Notes: generated by a model from the letters alone, not told the origin. Positions 54,242 through 62,645 are shown, numbered from the stretch's first letter. The stretch: 64,000 nt of DNA from PSRF01 sp051000815 (GCA_051000815.1 JBPCNX010000037.1:196406-260405), one strand, 5' to 3'. Numbers and translations are program-made.

Positions 54242-54681
54242 TTCTTCTCTTTACTTTTCTTACGTGGCTTTTCTTCCGCCTCCGGTTCAGCTGCTGCAGG
54301 TGCTTCTTCCTGGACAGCTTCGCCTTTGTTCAATCCTGCTTCTCGGGCCGCATCAGTTAACGCTTTGATACGTCCATGGTATAGGTAACCGCCGCGATCA
54401 AAGACCACGCTCTCGATTCCCCTGGCCAGGGCTCGTTCGGCGATCGTCTTCCCCACCCGACGCGCCGCTTCCACGTTTCCACCCGTCGCTCCACGCAGGT
54501 CTTTCTCTGTGGTGGATGCTGACACGAGTGTCTGACCCTGAATGTCATCGATGACCTGCGCGTAAATGTGATTCAGGCTGCGATAGATCGCCAGACGCGG
54601 CTTTTCAGTGCTGCCACTTAGTTTCCGGCGAATGCGCTTATGAATTGCGACTCGCACTAAAGCTCTGTTCGTGTTTCCCAT
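54238..54681 (-). CDS. rplR: Ribosomal protein L18 with C-terminal extension
   Basis: 147 residues from the ATG at 54681, preceded by AAAGGA; the longer frame is a translation of the repeat upstream. Core LAIYRSLNHIYAQVIDDIQG; C-terminal Glu/Ala/Lys-rich extension (EEAPAAAEPEAEEKPRKKSK) of about 30 residues. Overlaps the start of rpsE by ATGA. Confidence 0.97.
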   Translation of the reverse strand: MGNTNRALVRVAIHKRIRRKLSGSTEKPRLAIYRSLNHIYAQVIDDIQGQTLVSASTTEKDLRGATGGNVEAARRVGKTIAERALARGIESVVFDRGGYLYHGRIKALTDAAREAGLNKGEAVQEEAPAAAEPEAEEKPRKKSKEKK

Positions 54682-54691
54682 GGTCCTTTCC

Positions 54692-54724
54692 CATTGCCAA
54701 TTGCCGATTGGCAATCGGCAATTA
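54692..54724. repeat. 7-base-period palindrome between rplF and rplR (ATTGCCG)
   Basis: AATTGCCGATTG (54699-54710) and CAATCGGCAATT (54712-54723) are perfectly complementary around one G. It lies between the rplF stop (at its right edge) and the rplR start, 17 bases away. Confidence 0.9.
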
Positions 54725-55282
54725 TTTGCCCGTCTTTCCTGGTTTCAACTTGATGGGTACGCCAACGTAGCGAATGCCCTTGCCTTTGTAGGCGTCGGGT
54801 TTGCGCAGTTGGTGCATCTCTGCCGCTACTTGGCCGAGTTTCTGCTTATCAATACTCGAAAGCGTCAACGTCGTCTGATACTGCTGAATGCCGCCCTTGG
54901 TCGTCAGACGTTCGGCTTTGGCTTCCACGCCGTCAGGCAGCGGAAACTCAATCGGATGTGAGTAGCCAAGGGAGAAAACAATTCTCTTTGCCTGGACATC
55001 CGCCTTGTAGCCGACACCAACCACGTCCATTTGTTTCGTGAAGCCTACCGTCACGCCCACAATAGCGTTGTTTGCCAAAGCGCGGGCTAGGCCATGCAAC
55101 GCTGCCTGTTCGTCAGAGGCTCGCTCAGCACGTAACTCGTCGCCTTCGACCTTGAAACTAATTCCCGTGGGAATCGGCGTCTTTAAGGTTCCTTTTGGTC
55201 CCTTAATCTCCAGCTCGCTTTCACGGACTGAGACGGTGACGCCTTTCGGCAACGTGATTACTTTTTTTCCTATGCGCGACAT
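54722..55282 (-). CDS. rplF: Ribosomal protein L6
   Basis: 186 residues from the Met at 55282 (MSRIGKKVITLPKGVTV). The C-terminal half has GLARALANNAIVGVTVGFTK and PDAYKGKGIRYVG. The stop codon abuts the palindrome. Confidence 0.98.
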   Translation of the reverse strand: MSRIGKKVITLPKGVTVSVRESELEIKGPKGTLKTPIPTGISFKVEGDELRAERASDEQAALHGLARALANNAIVGVTVGFTKQMDVVGVGYKADVQAKRIVFSLGYSHPIEFPLPDGVEAKAERLTTKGGIQQYQTTLTLSSIDKQKLGQVAAEMHQLRKPDAYKGKGIRYVGVPIKLKPGKTGK

Positions 55283-55292
55283 AACTAACCTC

Positions 55293-55362
55293 AAGGATGA
55301 AGGACGAAAGACTTTATTTCATCTTTAACGCTTCATCTCTCTTCCCTCATCCCTCATCCTTT
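55293..55362. repeat. 7-base-period inverted array between rpsH and rplF (CATCCCT)
   Basis: Left AAGGATGAAGGACGAAAG; right CTTCATC, TCTCTTC, CCTCATC, CCTCATC, CTT. The right arm includes the start of the rpsH stop region. Confidence 0.85.
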
Positions 55363-55753
55363 AGTAGATCTGCGCCAACAATTCTCCGCCCATGTTTTCC
55401 CGACGGGCCATCTTCCCGCTCATCAACCCTTTCGAAGTGGAGACGATGTTCACACCGTAACCGCCCAGCACTTTCGGAATCTTGGCCGAACCGACATAGA
55501 CTCGCCTACCGGGCCTTGAAACTCGTTCAAGATGCGTAATCGAAGATGTGCCGCGGGCGTCATAGCGCAGGAAGATACGGATCGTGCGCTTCACGCCTTC
55601 ACCCTTCATCACAAAGTTATTCACGTAGCCCTCTTCCTTAAGAATGCGGGCAATCTCAACCTTCAGTCTCGAGGCCGGAATATCCACACGCGAGTGCTTT
55701 GCCGCAATGGCATTGCGGATTCGCGTCAACATATCGGCGATGGGATCAGTCAT
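55361..55753 (-). CDS. rpsH: Ribosomal protein S8
   Basis: 130 residues. MTDPIADMLTRIRNAIAAKH and the C-terminal VLGGYGVNIVSTSKGLMSGK are diagnostic. Confidence 0.98.
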   Translation of the reverse strand: MTDPIADMLTRIRNAIAAKHSRVDIPASRLKVEIARILKEEGYVNNFVMKGEGVKRTIRIFLRYDARGTSSITHLERVSRPGRRVYVGSAKIPKVLGGYGVNIVSTSKGLMSGKMARRENMGGELLAQIY

Positions 55754-55765
55754 GTATTACTCCAT

Positions 55766-55830
55766 TAATCAATTGCCAATTGTTGATTGCCAATGCCAAA
55801 TGAAAATCGGCAATCGCCAATCGGGCAATG
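55766..55830. repeat. 7-base-period inverted array between rpsN and rpsH (ATTGCCA)
   Basis: AATCAATTGCCAATTGTTGATTGCC-type units on the left face AATCGGC, AATCGCC, AATCGGGC on the right. Confidence 0.85.
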
Positions 55831-55833
55831 TCG

Positions 55834-56019
55834 TTACCAACTCGACTTAACGATGCCCGGGATCTGTCCCTGCAGCGCCAACTCGCGAAAACAAATGCGA
55901 CACAGATTAAACTTCCGCAGGTACGCCCGCGGACGCCCGCACCGCTTGCACCGCGTATAAGCCCGCACTGCAAACTTTGGCTTTCGGTTCGCTTTCGCGA
56001 TTAGTGATTTCTTTGCCAT
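55834..56019 (-). CDS. rpsN: Ribosomal protein S14, zinc-binding short form
   Basis: 61 residues, the Cys4 (CKRC ... CRIC) type. Spaced normally between rplE and rpsH. Confidence 0.98.
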   Translation of the reverse strand: MAKKSLIAKANRKPKFAVRAYTRCKRCGRPRAYLRKFNLCRICFRELALQGQIPGIVKSSW

Positions 56020-56022
56020 TGT

Positions 56023-56130
56023 TTCGTAAATCGTGAATCGTCAATCGTGAATCGTGAATAGTTACGTCAACCGTGAATGCGAATCGTTGGCACCGCTCAC
56101 CCATTTACGATTCACGATTTACGATTCACG
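56023..56130. repeat. 7-base-period inverted array between rplE and rpsN (ATCGTGA); supplies the rplE stop
   Basis: The left arm (56023-56061) repeats AATCGTG/ATCGTCA/ATCGTGA; the right arm (56102-56130) repeats TTCACGA/TTTACGA. The TGA stop of rplE (56126-56128) lies inside the right arm. Confidence 0.9.
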
Positions 56131-56668
56131 CTCTAAAAGGCATCCCTAAGCTCTTGAGCAACGCCCGAGCCTGCTCATCGTCGCGCGCAGTGGTCACAAT
56201 CGAGATGTTCATGCCACGCAGCTTTTCCACCTTGTTGAAATCGATTTCCGGAAAGATTAGCTGTTCACGCACGCCAATCGTGTAATTACCCCGACCATCA
56301 AAAGCCTTGGGTGAGACACCACGAAAGTCTCTTACTCGCGGCAGCGCGATCGAGACCAGCCGGTCAAGAAATTCGTACATTCGATCGCCACGCAAAGTTA
56401 CCATCACGCCGATAGGCATTCCCTGACGCAGCTTGAACGAAGCGATCGATTTTTTCGCCTTCGTGATTACAGGCTTTTGTCCAACGATCGCGCGAACCTC
56501 GTCCGCCGCAATATCCAAAATCTTGGCGTTTGCGATTGCCTCTCCCATGCCCATGTTGACCACGATCTTTTCCAGACGCGGCACGGCCATCGGGTTTTTG
56601 ATGCCAAACTCCTTAGCAATCGCCGGGGCAACCTCTTTGTGATATCGCTCTTTTAACCTTGCTGCCAT
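56126..56668 (-). CDS. rplE: Ribosomal protein L5
   Basis: 180 residues. MGMGEAIANAKILDIAADEV and ALPRVRDFRGVSPKAFDGRG are diagnostic. The last codon before the stop precedes a TGA within the repeat array, so the array may have replaced the original end. Confidence 0.98.
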   Translation of the reverse strand: MAARLKERYHKEVAPAIAKEFGIKNPMAVPRLEKIVVNMGMGEAIANAKILDIAADEVRAIVGQKPVITKAKKSIASFKLRQGMPIGVMVTLRGDRMYEFLDRLVSIALPRVRDFRGVSPKAFDGRGNYTIGVREQLIFPEIDFNKVEKLRGMNISIVTTARDDEQARALLKSLGMPFRA

Positions 56669-56671
56669 TTT

Positions 56672-56775
56672 GATTCCTCGTGAATCGTGAATCGTGAATC
56701 GTTAATCGTAGTCGGAGCCAGTTGTCGTCTAGCCAGGCCCACCAGGATTGCCGATTTTCTATTCACGGGTTTTCA
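56672..56775. repeat. 7-base-period array between rplX and rplE (ATCGTGA); supplies the rplX stop
   Basis: The left arm (56676-56708) repeats TCGTGAA, TCGTGAA, TCGTGAA, TCGTTAA, TCG. The right arm TTCACGGGTTTTCAC is short; the rplX TGA lies in it (56773-56775). Confidence 0.8.
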
Positions 56776-57108
56776 CTTCTCGATCGAATGTCCACTGCCT
56801 GCCGCCAACCGAGTCTTCGCGCCGTCACTTTCTACATGGTACTTAACGCGAGTGGGTTTTCCAGACTGCGGGTCGATCAATTGCACATTCGAGAGGTCTA
56901 TGAACGCTTCTTTTTCAATAATGCCACCGCCGCGATTGCTTTGCGGATTGGCGCGCTGGTGACGCTTGATGATGCCGGCGCCCTCGACTTTGATCTTGCC
57001 TTTCGTGGGCGCCACTTCCAGCACGCGTCCGCGCTTACCCTTATCGCGGCCGGCTATCACCACCACTTGATCGTTCTTTTTAATTCTCGCTCTCTTCGTT
57101 CCCGCCAT
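56773..57108 (-). CDS. rplX: Ribosomal protein L24
   Basis: 111 residues from the ATG at 57108. KNDQVVVIAGRDKGKRGRVL is the KOW motif; GAGIIKRHQR is typical. It begins 4 bases after rplN. Confidence 0.97.
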   Translation of the reverse strand: MAGTKRARIKKNDQVVVIAGRDKGKRGRVLEVAPTKGKIKVEGAGIIKRHQRANPQSNRGGGIIEKEAFIDLSNVQLIDPQSGKPTRVKYHVESDGAKTRLAAGSGHSIEK

Positions 57109-57112
57109 GACC

Positions 57113-57481
57113 TTAAATAACCTCCGGCGCGAGTGAAACAATCTTCATGAAATTCTTGTCGCGCAACTCGCGAGCTACCGGGCCAAATACACGCGTCCCA
57201 ATCGGCGTCCCATCTTCCTTAATCAAAACCGCTGCGTTCTGATCGAAGCGAATGTAGGTGCCATCCTTGCGGCGCACTTCCTTGCGAGTGCGAACGATAA
57301 CCGCGTCCTGGACCGTGCCCTTCTTGATCGTGCCGTCGGGCGATGCTTCCTTAACGGTGACCTTAATCCGGTCACCAAGGCTGGCAATCTTTCCGGTCGA
57401 TCCGCCGATCGGCATGATCATCTCCACACGGCGCGCGCCTGAATTGTCGGCAACCTCCAGCGAGGTCTGCATTTGAATCAT
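57113..57481 (-). CDS. rplN: Ribosomal protein L14
   Basis: 122 residues from the ATG at 57481 (MIQMQTSLEVADNSGARRVE). The longer frame reads a repeat translation and is not used. AVIVRTRKEVRRKDGTYIRF is diagnostic. Confidence 0.97.
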   Translation of the reverse strand: MIQMQTSLEVADNSGARRVEMIMPIGGSTGKIASLGDRIKVTVKEASPDGTIKKGTVQDAVIVRTRKEVRRKDGTYIRFDQNAAVLIKEDGTPIGTRVFGPVARELRDKNFMKIVSLAPEVI

Positions 57482-57490
57482 AGTTTTTAT

Positions 57491-57606
57491 TTCCCATTGC
57501 CCATTGCCCATTGCCGAATGCAATTGGCGTCTGGTTCCGACCGCTCAGACCTCGAGCGGTGCAATCACTTTTAATCGCCAATCGGAAATTGGCAATTGGC
57601 AATCGC
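57491..57606. repeat. 7-base-period inverted array between rpsQ and rplN (ATTGCCC)
   Basis: The left arm (57491-57527) repeats CCATTGC; the right arm (57569-57606) repeats AATTGGC, AATTGGC, AATCGCG. A separate hairpin (CCGCTC ... GAGCGG, 57541-57559) is in the middle. The right end abuts the rpsQ stop. Confidence 0.9.
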
Positions 57607-57607
57607 G

Positions 57608-57922
57608 TTATTTCGCGGCCTTCTGCACTATCTCCATCACGCGCCAGCGCTTTCTCGTGGAGAGGGGCCGCGTCTCAACAATTCGCACCTTATCGCCGAT
57701 AGTCGCGCCGAGCTCATCGTGAGCCATGAACTTCGAGGTACGCCGAACGTAACGGCGGTACTTGGTATGCAGCACGAGCCTGTCGACCCGCACCACAACC
57801 GTTTTTTGCATTTTATCGGAGGATACAATTCCGACCTTCTGCGAACGGTGCGGGCGCCGAGCCGCGCTTTTTACCGCCTCAACGTTCGACGCGTCGGCCT
57901 TAATTTCTTTCTCTTCTTCCAT
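57608..57922 (-). CDS. rpsQ: Ribosomal protein S17
   Basis: 104 residues from the ATG at 57922 (a GTG three codons upstream is possible). The core VGIVSSDKMQKTVVVRVDRL is standard; about 25 residues of acidic leader (MEEEKEIKADASN) precede it. Confidence 0.96.
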   Translation of the reverse strand: MEEEKEIKADASNVEAVKSAARRPHRSQKVGIVSSDKMQKTVVVRVDRLVLHTKYRRYVRRTSKFMAHDELGATIGDKVRIVETRPLSTRKRWRVMEIVQKAAK

Positions 57923-57989
57923 TCTTCTCACTCGATTGCACAGAACCGATCCGTGCTTGCTTTGTCGTTATTGCGGCTCGGCCGCGCTT

Positions 57990-58025
57990 GCTCACCCGGC
58001 CGCTGGCTGCCGCTGCCGGGTGAGC
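57990..58025 (-). other. GC-rich hairpin at the 3' end of rpmC
   Basis: GCTCACCCGG (57990-57999) pairs perfectly with CCGGGTGAGC (58016-58025), a 16-base loop between. It spans the rpmC stop. There is no T run, so an RNA-stability or processing role is likelier than termination. Confidence 0.45.
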
Positions 58026-58201
58026 GTTTGAATTCGAGCCAGCGATTTCTTCTCCTGCCGAATTCGCTTCACCGCATCAACCTCGCCTAGGGCGAGTTTA
58101 AATTTCAGACGAAAGAGCGATTCTTCTAAGCGCGACGCCTCAGCCTGCAGTTCCTCTTTGCTCAAGTCCTGATACTTATCCCACTCTTCACGCCGCTTCA
58201 T
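57992..58201 (-). CDS. rpmC: Ribosomal protein L29
   Basis: 69 residues. KEELQAEASRLEESLFRLKF and IRQEKKSLARIQTL are typical. It begins directly after the rplP stop with no gap. Confidence 0.97.
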   Translation of the reverse strand: MKRREEWDKYQDLSKEELQAEASRLEESLFRLKFKLALGEVDAVKRIRQEKKSLARIQTLTRQRQPAAG

Positions 58202-58624
58202 TTAAATCGCCCCTCCTTCCTGATCTGCGCGCCTCACGAACTTGGTCCGAATCGGCAGTTTCGCCGCAGCCAGGCGCATTGCTTCGCGTGCCGTCGTTTC
58301 GTCCACACCTTCGATCTCATAGAGGACCCGGCCTGGCTTGACGACGGCTACCCAGTATTCCGGCGCACCCTTGCCTTTCCCCATACGGGTTTCGGCCGGC
58401 TTCTTCGTTACGGGTTTATCCGGGAACATCCGGATCCAGACTTTCCCGCCGCGCTTAATGTGACGGGTCATCGCGATTCGCGCAGCTTCAATCTGGCGAT
58501 CGGTAATCCACGCAGGCTCCAGACACTTCAGGCCATACTCACCAAAACTAATTTCGCTGCCGCGATTTGCCACACCCCTCATGCGCCCGCGCATTTGCTT
58601 TCGGTGCTTAACTTTCTTCGGCAT
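58202..58624 (-). CDS. rplP: Ribosomal protein L16
   Basis: 140 residues from the second Met (MPKKVKHRKQMRGRMRGVAN). GKGKGAPEYWVAVVKPGRVL is diagnostic. Confidence 0.97.
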   Translation of the reverse strand: MPKKVKHRKQMRGRMRGVANRGSEISFGEYGLKCLEPAWITDRQIEAARIAMTRHIKRGGKVWIRMFPDKPVTKKPAETRMGKGKGAPEYWVAVVKPGRVLYEIEGVDETTAREAMRLAAAKLPIRTKFVRRADQEGGAI

Positions 58625-58649
58625 CAACATGGTCGTCTACCTGCTTCCC

Positions 58650-58747
58650 CAATTCGATTGCAACTATTCGATTGCCAATTTCCGATTGCCCATTGCCAAT
58701 TCAGAACTCAAGCTTCCATATCCTTCAATTGGCAATCGGCAATATCG
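58650..58747. repeat. 7-base-period inverted array between rpsC and rplP (ATTGCCA)
   Basis: The left arm (58650-58701) repeats CGATTGC, CAATTTC, CGATTGC, CCATTGC, CAATTC; the right arm (58725-58745) reads CAATTGG, CAATCGG, CAATATCG. It ends exactly before the rpsC stop. Confidence 0.9.
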
Positions 58748-59515
58748 TTATCCGTTTCCCCCACGCGGCCGGCGGCCGTCGGAACCGCCGCCCTCGCGCT
58801 CGCGGCGAGTGCGCGGCCGGCGTTCGCGCTCACCCATCCGTGTCTCATTGATCGGATCAGAACCGGTGCCGCGCGCCATCGCTGCTTTGGGATCCAGAAT
58901 TTCACCACGATAGATCCAGACTTTCACCCCAATCTGCCCGAACGTAGTCCGCGCTTCAGCAAGACCGTAGTCGATGTCGGCGCGCAGTGTGTGCAGCGGC
59001 AGTCGTCCCTGCAGGTGCCATTCGCTGCGAGCAATCTCAGCTCCATTCAGGCGACCGCTGACTTTGACCTTGATACCCTGAGCGCCAAATCGGAGCGATT
59101 CCTCGACTGCCTTTCTCATAGCGCGACGAAACGCGATGCGCTTTTCCAACTGGGCCGCGATCTTTTCGGCTTGCAGCTGAGCATTGAGTTCCGGCTTGTG
59201 AATCTCCTGGATTGAAACAAGGACTTCGCGGCCGGTTTTGGCAGACAGGTCCGACTTGAGCTTGTCGATCTCGGCACCCTTTCGGCCGATGATGATCCCC
59301 GGACGCGAAGTGAAGATAATTATCTTCAACCGATTCGCTGCCCGCTCAATGTCAACGTGGGAAACGCCGGCGCCTGTAAAGCGGTTCTTCAGATCGCGCT
59401 TCAGCTTTAGATCTTCCAGCAGGAACTCGCCAAACTGTTTCTTCGCGTACCAATGCGAATGCCAGTCTTTGTTGTAACCAAGCCGGAAACCGTATGGATG
59501 AACTTTCTGACCCAC
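58748..59515 (-). CDS. rpsC: Ribosomal protein S3 with Gly/Arg-rich tail
   Basis: 255 residues. KH region: IIIFTSRPGIIIGRKGAEID. Last 25 or so residues are Arg/Gly-rich (RRPRTRREREGGGSDGRRPR). Confidence 0.97.
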   Translation of the reverse strand: MGQKVHPYGFRLGYNKDWHSHWYAKKQFGEFLLEDLKLKRDLKNRFTGAGVSHVDIERAANRLKIIIFTSRPGIIIGRKGAEIDKLKSDLSAKTGREVLVSIQEIHKPELNAQLQAEKIAAQLEKRIAFRRAMRKAVEESLRFGAQGIKVKVSGRLNGAEIARSEWHLQGRLPLHTLRADIDYGLAEARTTFGQIGVKVWIYRGEILDPKAAMARGTGSDPINETRMGERERRPRTRREREGGGSDGRRPRGGNG

Positions 59516-59608
59516 AATCTTCTCCCGTCTTAACCCGCAGTTAACTCTTAAGTCAGGGGCAGAATAGTTTGTACTTGCAAACCAATCAGCCCCCGCAAAA
59601 TTCAGCCG

Positions 59609-60202
59609 CTACTCACCTTTCTTAGTAGCAGGCTTTTTCTTTGCGGCACCTTTGCCGGCCTTCTTCTCGCTCGCGCCTGAGGTACTCGCAGCAGCTTTCC
59701 CTGCGTCCGCCTTCGTTGCTGCGCGCCGCCCACGTGGTGCCGCCGCGGCTCCACCGCGCTTGCGGCCTTTGCTTTCCGCCAACTTCGCGGGTTTAGCGTC
59801 GCTGGATGCTGTCTTTTCGCCGGATCGTTTCGTCCCAGGCTGAGGGCGCGCATCGTTTGAGAGCAGGATCGTTACGTGACAAAAGTGCCGCTGCTCGCGA
59901 TATGCTCGCCCCTGCGGAGCCGGACGCACGCGGCGACGGTTCTTGGTCGGTCCGCGATCGACAAACGCTGCTTTCACCCAGAGATCATCGGGGTCGATGG
60001 AGAGGTTGGCCTTCTCCGCTGACTCATTCGCATTCGCAATCGCGGAGCGCATGCACTTCTCGATTCCGTCGGCGGCACGTTTGCTTGAGTAGCGCAAAAT
60101 CGCCAACGCGCGGTTAACATCCTGGCCGCGAATCATGTCGATAACGAGCCGCGCTTTCTGCGCCGAACCTCTCAAATACTTTGCACTTGCCGTTGCTTCC
60201 AT
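59609..60202 (-). CDS. rplV: Ribosomal protein L22 with Lys/Ala-rich C-terminal extension
   Basis: 197 residues from the ATG at 60202. The core to about 118 (RVRPAPQGRAYREQRHFCHV) is normal; it is followed by a long Lys/Ala/Gly-rich tail (KKAGKGAAKKKPATKKGE at the end). Usual L22 is about 110 residues. Confidence 0.97.
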   Translation of the reverse strand: MEATASAKYLRGSAQKARLVIDMIRGQDVNRALAILRYSSKRAADGIEKCMRSAIANANESAEKANLSIDPDDLWVKAAFVDRGPTKNRRRVRPAPQGRAYREQRHFCHVTILLSNDARPQPGTKRSGEKTASSDAKPAKLAESKGRKRGGAAAAPRGRRAATKADAGKAAASTSGASEKKAGKGAAKKKPATKKGE

Positions 60203-60210
60203 TCTCAACC

Positions 60211-60286
60211 TCGTTAATCGTTAATCGTGATTCGTGATTCGTCAGAACTTCTTGCCCATTTACGATTCACTATTCACGATTGACGT
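60211..60286. repeat. 7-base-period inverted array between rpsS and rplV (ATCGTTA/ATTCGTG)
   Basis: The left arm (60211-60246) reads TCGTTAA, TCGTTAA, TCGTGAT, TCGTGAT, TCG; the right arm (60259-60286) has TTTACGA, TTCACTA, TTCACGA, TTGACG. Confidence 0.9.
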
Positions 60287-60288
60287 TA

Positions 60289-60591
60289 TTACGCCGCCGG
60301 CTTCGCTACTTTCGCCGCCTTCTCCACTTTGGTGCCCGAATGACCCTTGAATGTGCGCGTCGGCGCAAACTCACCGAGTTTGTGACCGACCATATTTTCG
60401 GTCACGTAAACCGGAAGATGTCGCTTGCCGTTGTGAACGCCAAAGGTAAGACCAACCATATCCGGGGTGATCGTCGAGCGACGCGACCAGGTTTTAATTA
60501 CCGGCGGGCGCTGCCCCCCAGCGCGTGCGCGTTCGACCGCCTTCACGATACTCCCGTCAATGTAAGGTCCTTTTTTTACTGAACGTGCCAT
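60289..60591 (-). CDS. rpsS: Ribosomal protein S19
   Basis: 100 residues. MARSVKKGPYIDGSIVKAVE and GHKLGEFAPTRTFKGHSGTK are diagnostic. Confidence 0.98.
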   Translation of the reverse strand: MARSVKKGPYIDGSIVKAVERARAGGQRPPVIKTWSRRSTITPDMVGLTFGVHNGKRHLPVYVTENMVGHKLGEFAPTRTFKGHSGTKVEKAAKVAKPAA

Positions 60592-60600
60592 AGCTCTCCA

Positions 60601-60664
60601 AATGATGAATTCGGAATGATGAATGCTGAACAGTTCATCGTTCAGCGTTCATAGTTCATCGTTT
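60601..60664. repeat. 7-base-period inverted array between rplB and rpsS (GTTCATC)
   Basis: The right arm is GTTCATC, GTTCAGC, GTTCATA, GTTCATC, GTTT; the left arm is its rough complement (GATGAAT, TCGGAAT, GATGAAT, GCTGAAC). It abuts the rplB stop. Confidence 0.9.
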
Positions 60665-61495
60665 CTACTTCGTTCGCCGATCACGCAGAATCATTTTCTG
60701 CGTCCGCTTATTACTTCTCGTTTTATAGCCACGCGTCGGTTGGCCCCAGGGCGTCACCGGGTTACGACCGCCCGAAGTCTTTCCTTCACCGCCGCCGTGG
60801 GGGTGGTCTACCGGGTTCATCGCAACCCCACGGACATGCGGCCGGATTCCCTTCCAACGCGAACGGCCTGCCTTACCGAAAGAAACATTCTCATGTTCGA
60901 TATTGCCGACCTGTCCGACTGTAGCCTTGCAAACCAACGGCACGCGACGGACTTCACCAGAGGGCATGCGCAATTGGGCGTGGCTTCCTTCCTTCGCCAC
61001 AAGCTGCGCAAAAGCACCCGCGGAGCGCGCCATCTGTCCGCCCTTGCCGGGACGCAGTTCGATATTATGAATCTGAGTTCCCAGGGGAATATTGATAAGC
61101 GGCAAGGTATTGCCCGGCAGGATATCCGCATCGGGGCCACTCATCACTGTCTTGCCTACTTCAATTCCACTGGGGGCAATGATGTAACGCTTTTCACCGT
61201 CGACATAGGTAACCAAAGCAATGTGTGCCGAGCGATTGGGGTCGTACTCAATCTGCGTTACCCGACCGGGCACGCCGTCTTTGTCGCGCTTGAAATCGAC
61301 GATACGGTAAAAGCGCTTGTGGCCCCCGCCCCGCCGGCGCACTGTGATACGCCCGTCATTGTTGCGGCCGGAGATTCGCGTCTTCGGCTCGAGCAACGAC
61401 TTTTCAGGCACTGCCCCGACGGTCAGCTCGTCGCGCGTCAGATATGTCTGGTAACGGCGCGATGGCGATGTTGGTGTTAGTTTCTTAATGCCCAT
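60665..61495 (-). CDS. rplB: Ribosomal protein L2
   Basis: 276 residues from the ATG at 61495 (MGIKKLTPTSPSRRY), with AAGAG upstream; the longer frame is translated repeat. VAMNPVDHPHGGGEGKTSGG is diagnostic. Confidence 0.98.
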   Translation of the reverse strand: MGIKKLTPTSPSRRYQTYLTRDELTVGAVPEKSLLEPKTRISGRNNDGRITVRRRGGGHKRFYRIVDFKRDKDGVPGRVTQIEYDPNRSAHIALVTYVDGEKRYIIAPSGIEVGKTVMSGPDADILPGNTLPLINIPLGTQIHNIELRPGKGGQMARSAGAFAQLVAKEGSHAQLRMPSGEVRRVPLVCKATVGQVGNIEHENVSFGKAGRSRWKGIRPHVRGVAMNPVDHPHGGGEGKTSGGRNPVTPWGQPTRGYKTRSNKRTQKMILRDRRTK

Positions 61496-61502
61496 CTCTT
61501 TT

Positions 61503-61589
61503 AAGGGATGAGGGCGGAGGGATGAGGGATGAAAGAAAGGCATTCATCCCGTTTTTATTCATCCCTCATCCCTCATCCTTCATCCCTTT
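61503..61589. repeat. 7-base-period inverted array between rplW and rplB (CATCCCT)
   Basis: The left arm has GGGATGA, GGGCGGA, GGGATGA, GGGATGA units; the right arm (61541-61589) has CATCCCT, CATCCCT, CATCCTT, CATCCCT. It ends directly before the rplW stop. Confidence 0.95.
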
Positions 61590-61895
61590 CTATATTGCTT
61601 CGCCGTAATCAACCGGCTTCTCGCCCTGCTTCAACGTGACGTAGGCCTTCTTCCATGATGGCTTGCGCCCTTCGAAACGTCCGCGCCGCGCCATCTTACC
61701 CATGAAGTTAATCGTTCGAACGCGATCCACCTTCACCTGGAAGATTGTTTCCACCGCCGACTTGATTTCCGGTTTGGTAGCTCTCCGGTCAACTCTAAAA
61801 CTCAGCAACTGACCCGTGTCCTGCGATTCTTCCTTGGCAACCAGCGCCTTCTCTGTAATCACCGGCGACTTAATGATGTCCCAAACTGTTCTCAT
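61590..61895 (-). CDS. rplW: Ribosomal protein L23
   Basis: 101 residues. SPVITEKALVAKEE, VDRVRTINFMGKMARRGRFE and GRKPSWKKAYVTL are typical. Immediately follows rplD with no gap. Confidence 0.97.
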   Translation of the reverse strand: MRTVWDIIKSPVITEKALVAKEESQDTGQLLSFRVDRRATKPEIKSAVETIFQVKVDRVRTINFMGKMARRGRFEGRKPSWKKAYVTLKQGEKPVDYGEAI

Positions 61896-62645
61896 TTAGG
61901 CGGCCTCCTTCCTGGGCTTGCGCGCACGCTTAGGGGCCGCAGTCTTTGCCGCCTTCGACTCTTTCGCCGCTTCCTCGACCTGTTCTTCCACTTCTTCCGT
62001 GACGGCCGCGCTTGCCTGTTTCGGTCCCAACAGTTGCTCAAGTTCTGCAACAGCCGCCTGCGAGAGCACCAGCTTTTCGTGATAGAGCAGATCGTAAATA
62101 TTCAGACCTGAGCTGTTGACCACTTTGGCGCGCTGAAGGTTGCGAGACGAGAGGAGCAGGTTCTCGTTATCAAACGAATCCACAATCAGCGTCTTGCCCT
62201 CAAGACCCAGAACGCCCAATGACGAGACGAAGTCTTTTGTTTTCGGTCTATCGAGCGTCCATCCTTCGACCACGATCACGTTGCCTTCGCGAACTCGCTC
62301 CGACAGTGCTGAGCGCAACGCGCCCCGCCGCATTTTCCTCGGCATGTTGTATGACCAATCGCGCGGTTGCGGCCCATGAACATTGCCGCCGCCCTTCCAG
62401 AGCGGGGAACGCAGTGAAGCGATACGCGCTCGCCCTGTGCCTTTCTGCTTCCAAAGTTTGCGGCCGGAGCCGGAAACGTCGCCGCGCGTCTTCGTTGCAC
62501 TGGTGCCCTGGCGAGCATTCGCCATAAAGTTCCTGACTGCCGCGTGAATCAGTGGCTCATTGAACGGCACATCAAAAACAGCATCGGACAACTGCACTTC
62601 ACCGACTTCCTTATTCTCTAAGTTGAGCACCTTAACCGTTGGCAT
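61896..62645 (-). CDS. rplD: Ribosomal protein L4 with C-terminal extension
   Basis: 249 residues from the ATG at 62645 (MPTVKVLNLENKEVGEVQLS). RQGTSATKTRGDVSGSGRKL is diagnostic. The last 35 residues or so are Glu/Lys/Ala-rich. Confidence 0.97.
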   Translation of the reverse strand: MPTVKVLNLENKEVGEVQLSDAVFDVPFNEPLIHAAVRNFMANARQGTSATKTRGDVSGSGRKLWKQKGTGRARIASLRSPLWKGGGNVHGPQPRDWSYNMPRKMRRGALRSALSERVREGNVIVVEGWTLDRPKTKDFVSSLGVLGLEGKTLIVDSFDNENLLLSSRNLQRAKVVNSSGLNIYDLLYHEKLVLSQAAVAELEQLLGPKQASAAVTEEVEEQVEEAAKESKAAKTAAPKRARKPRKEAA

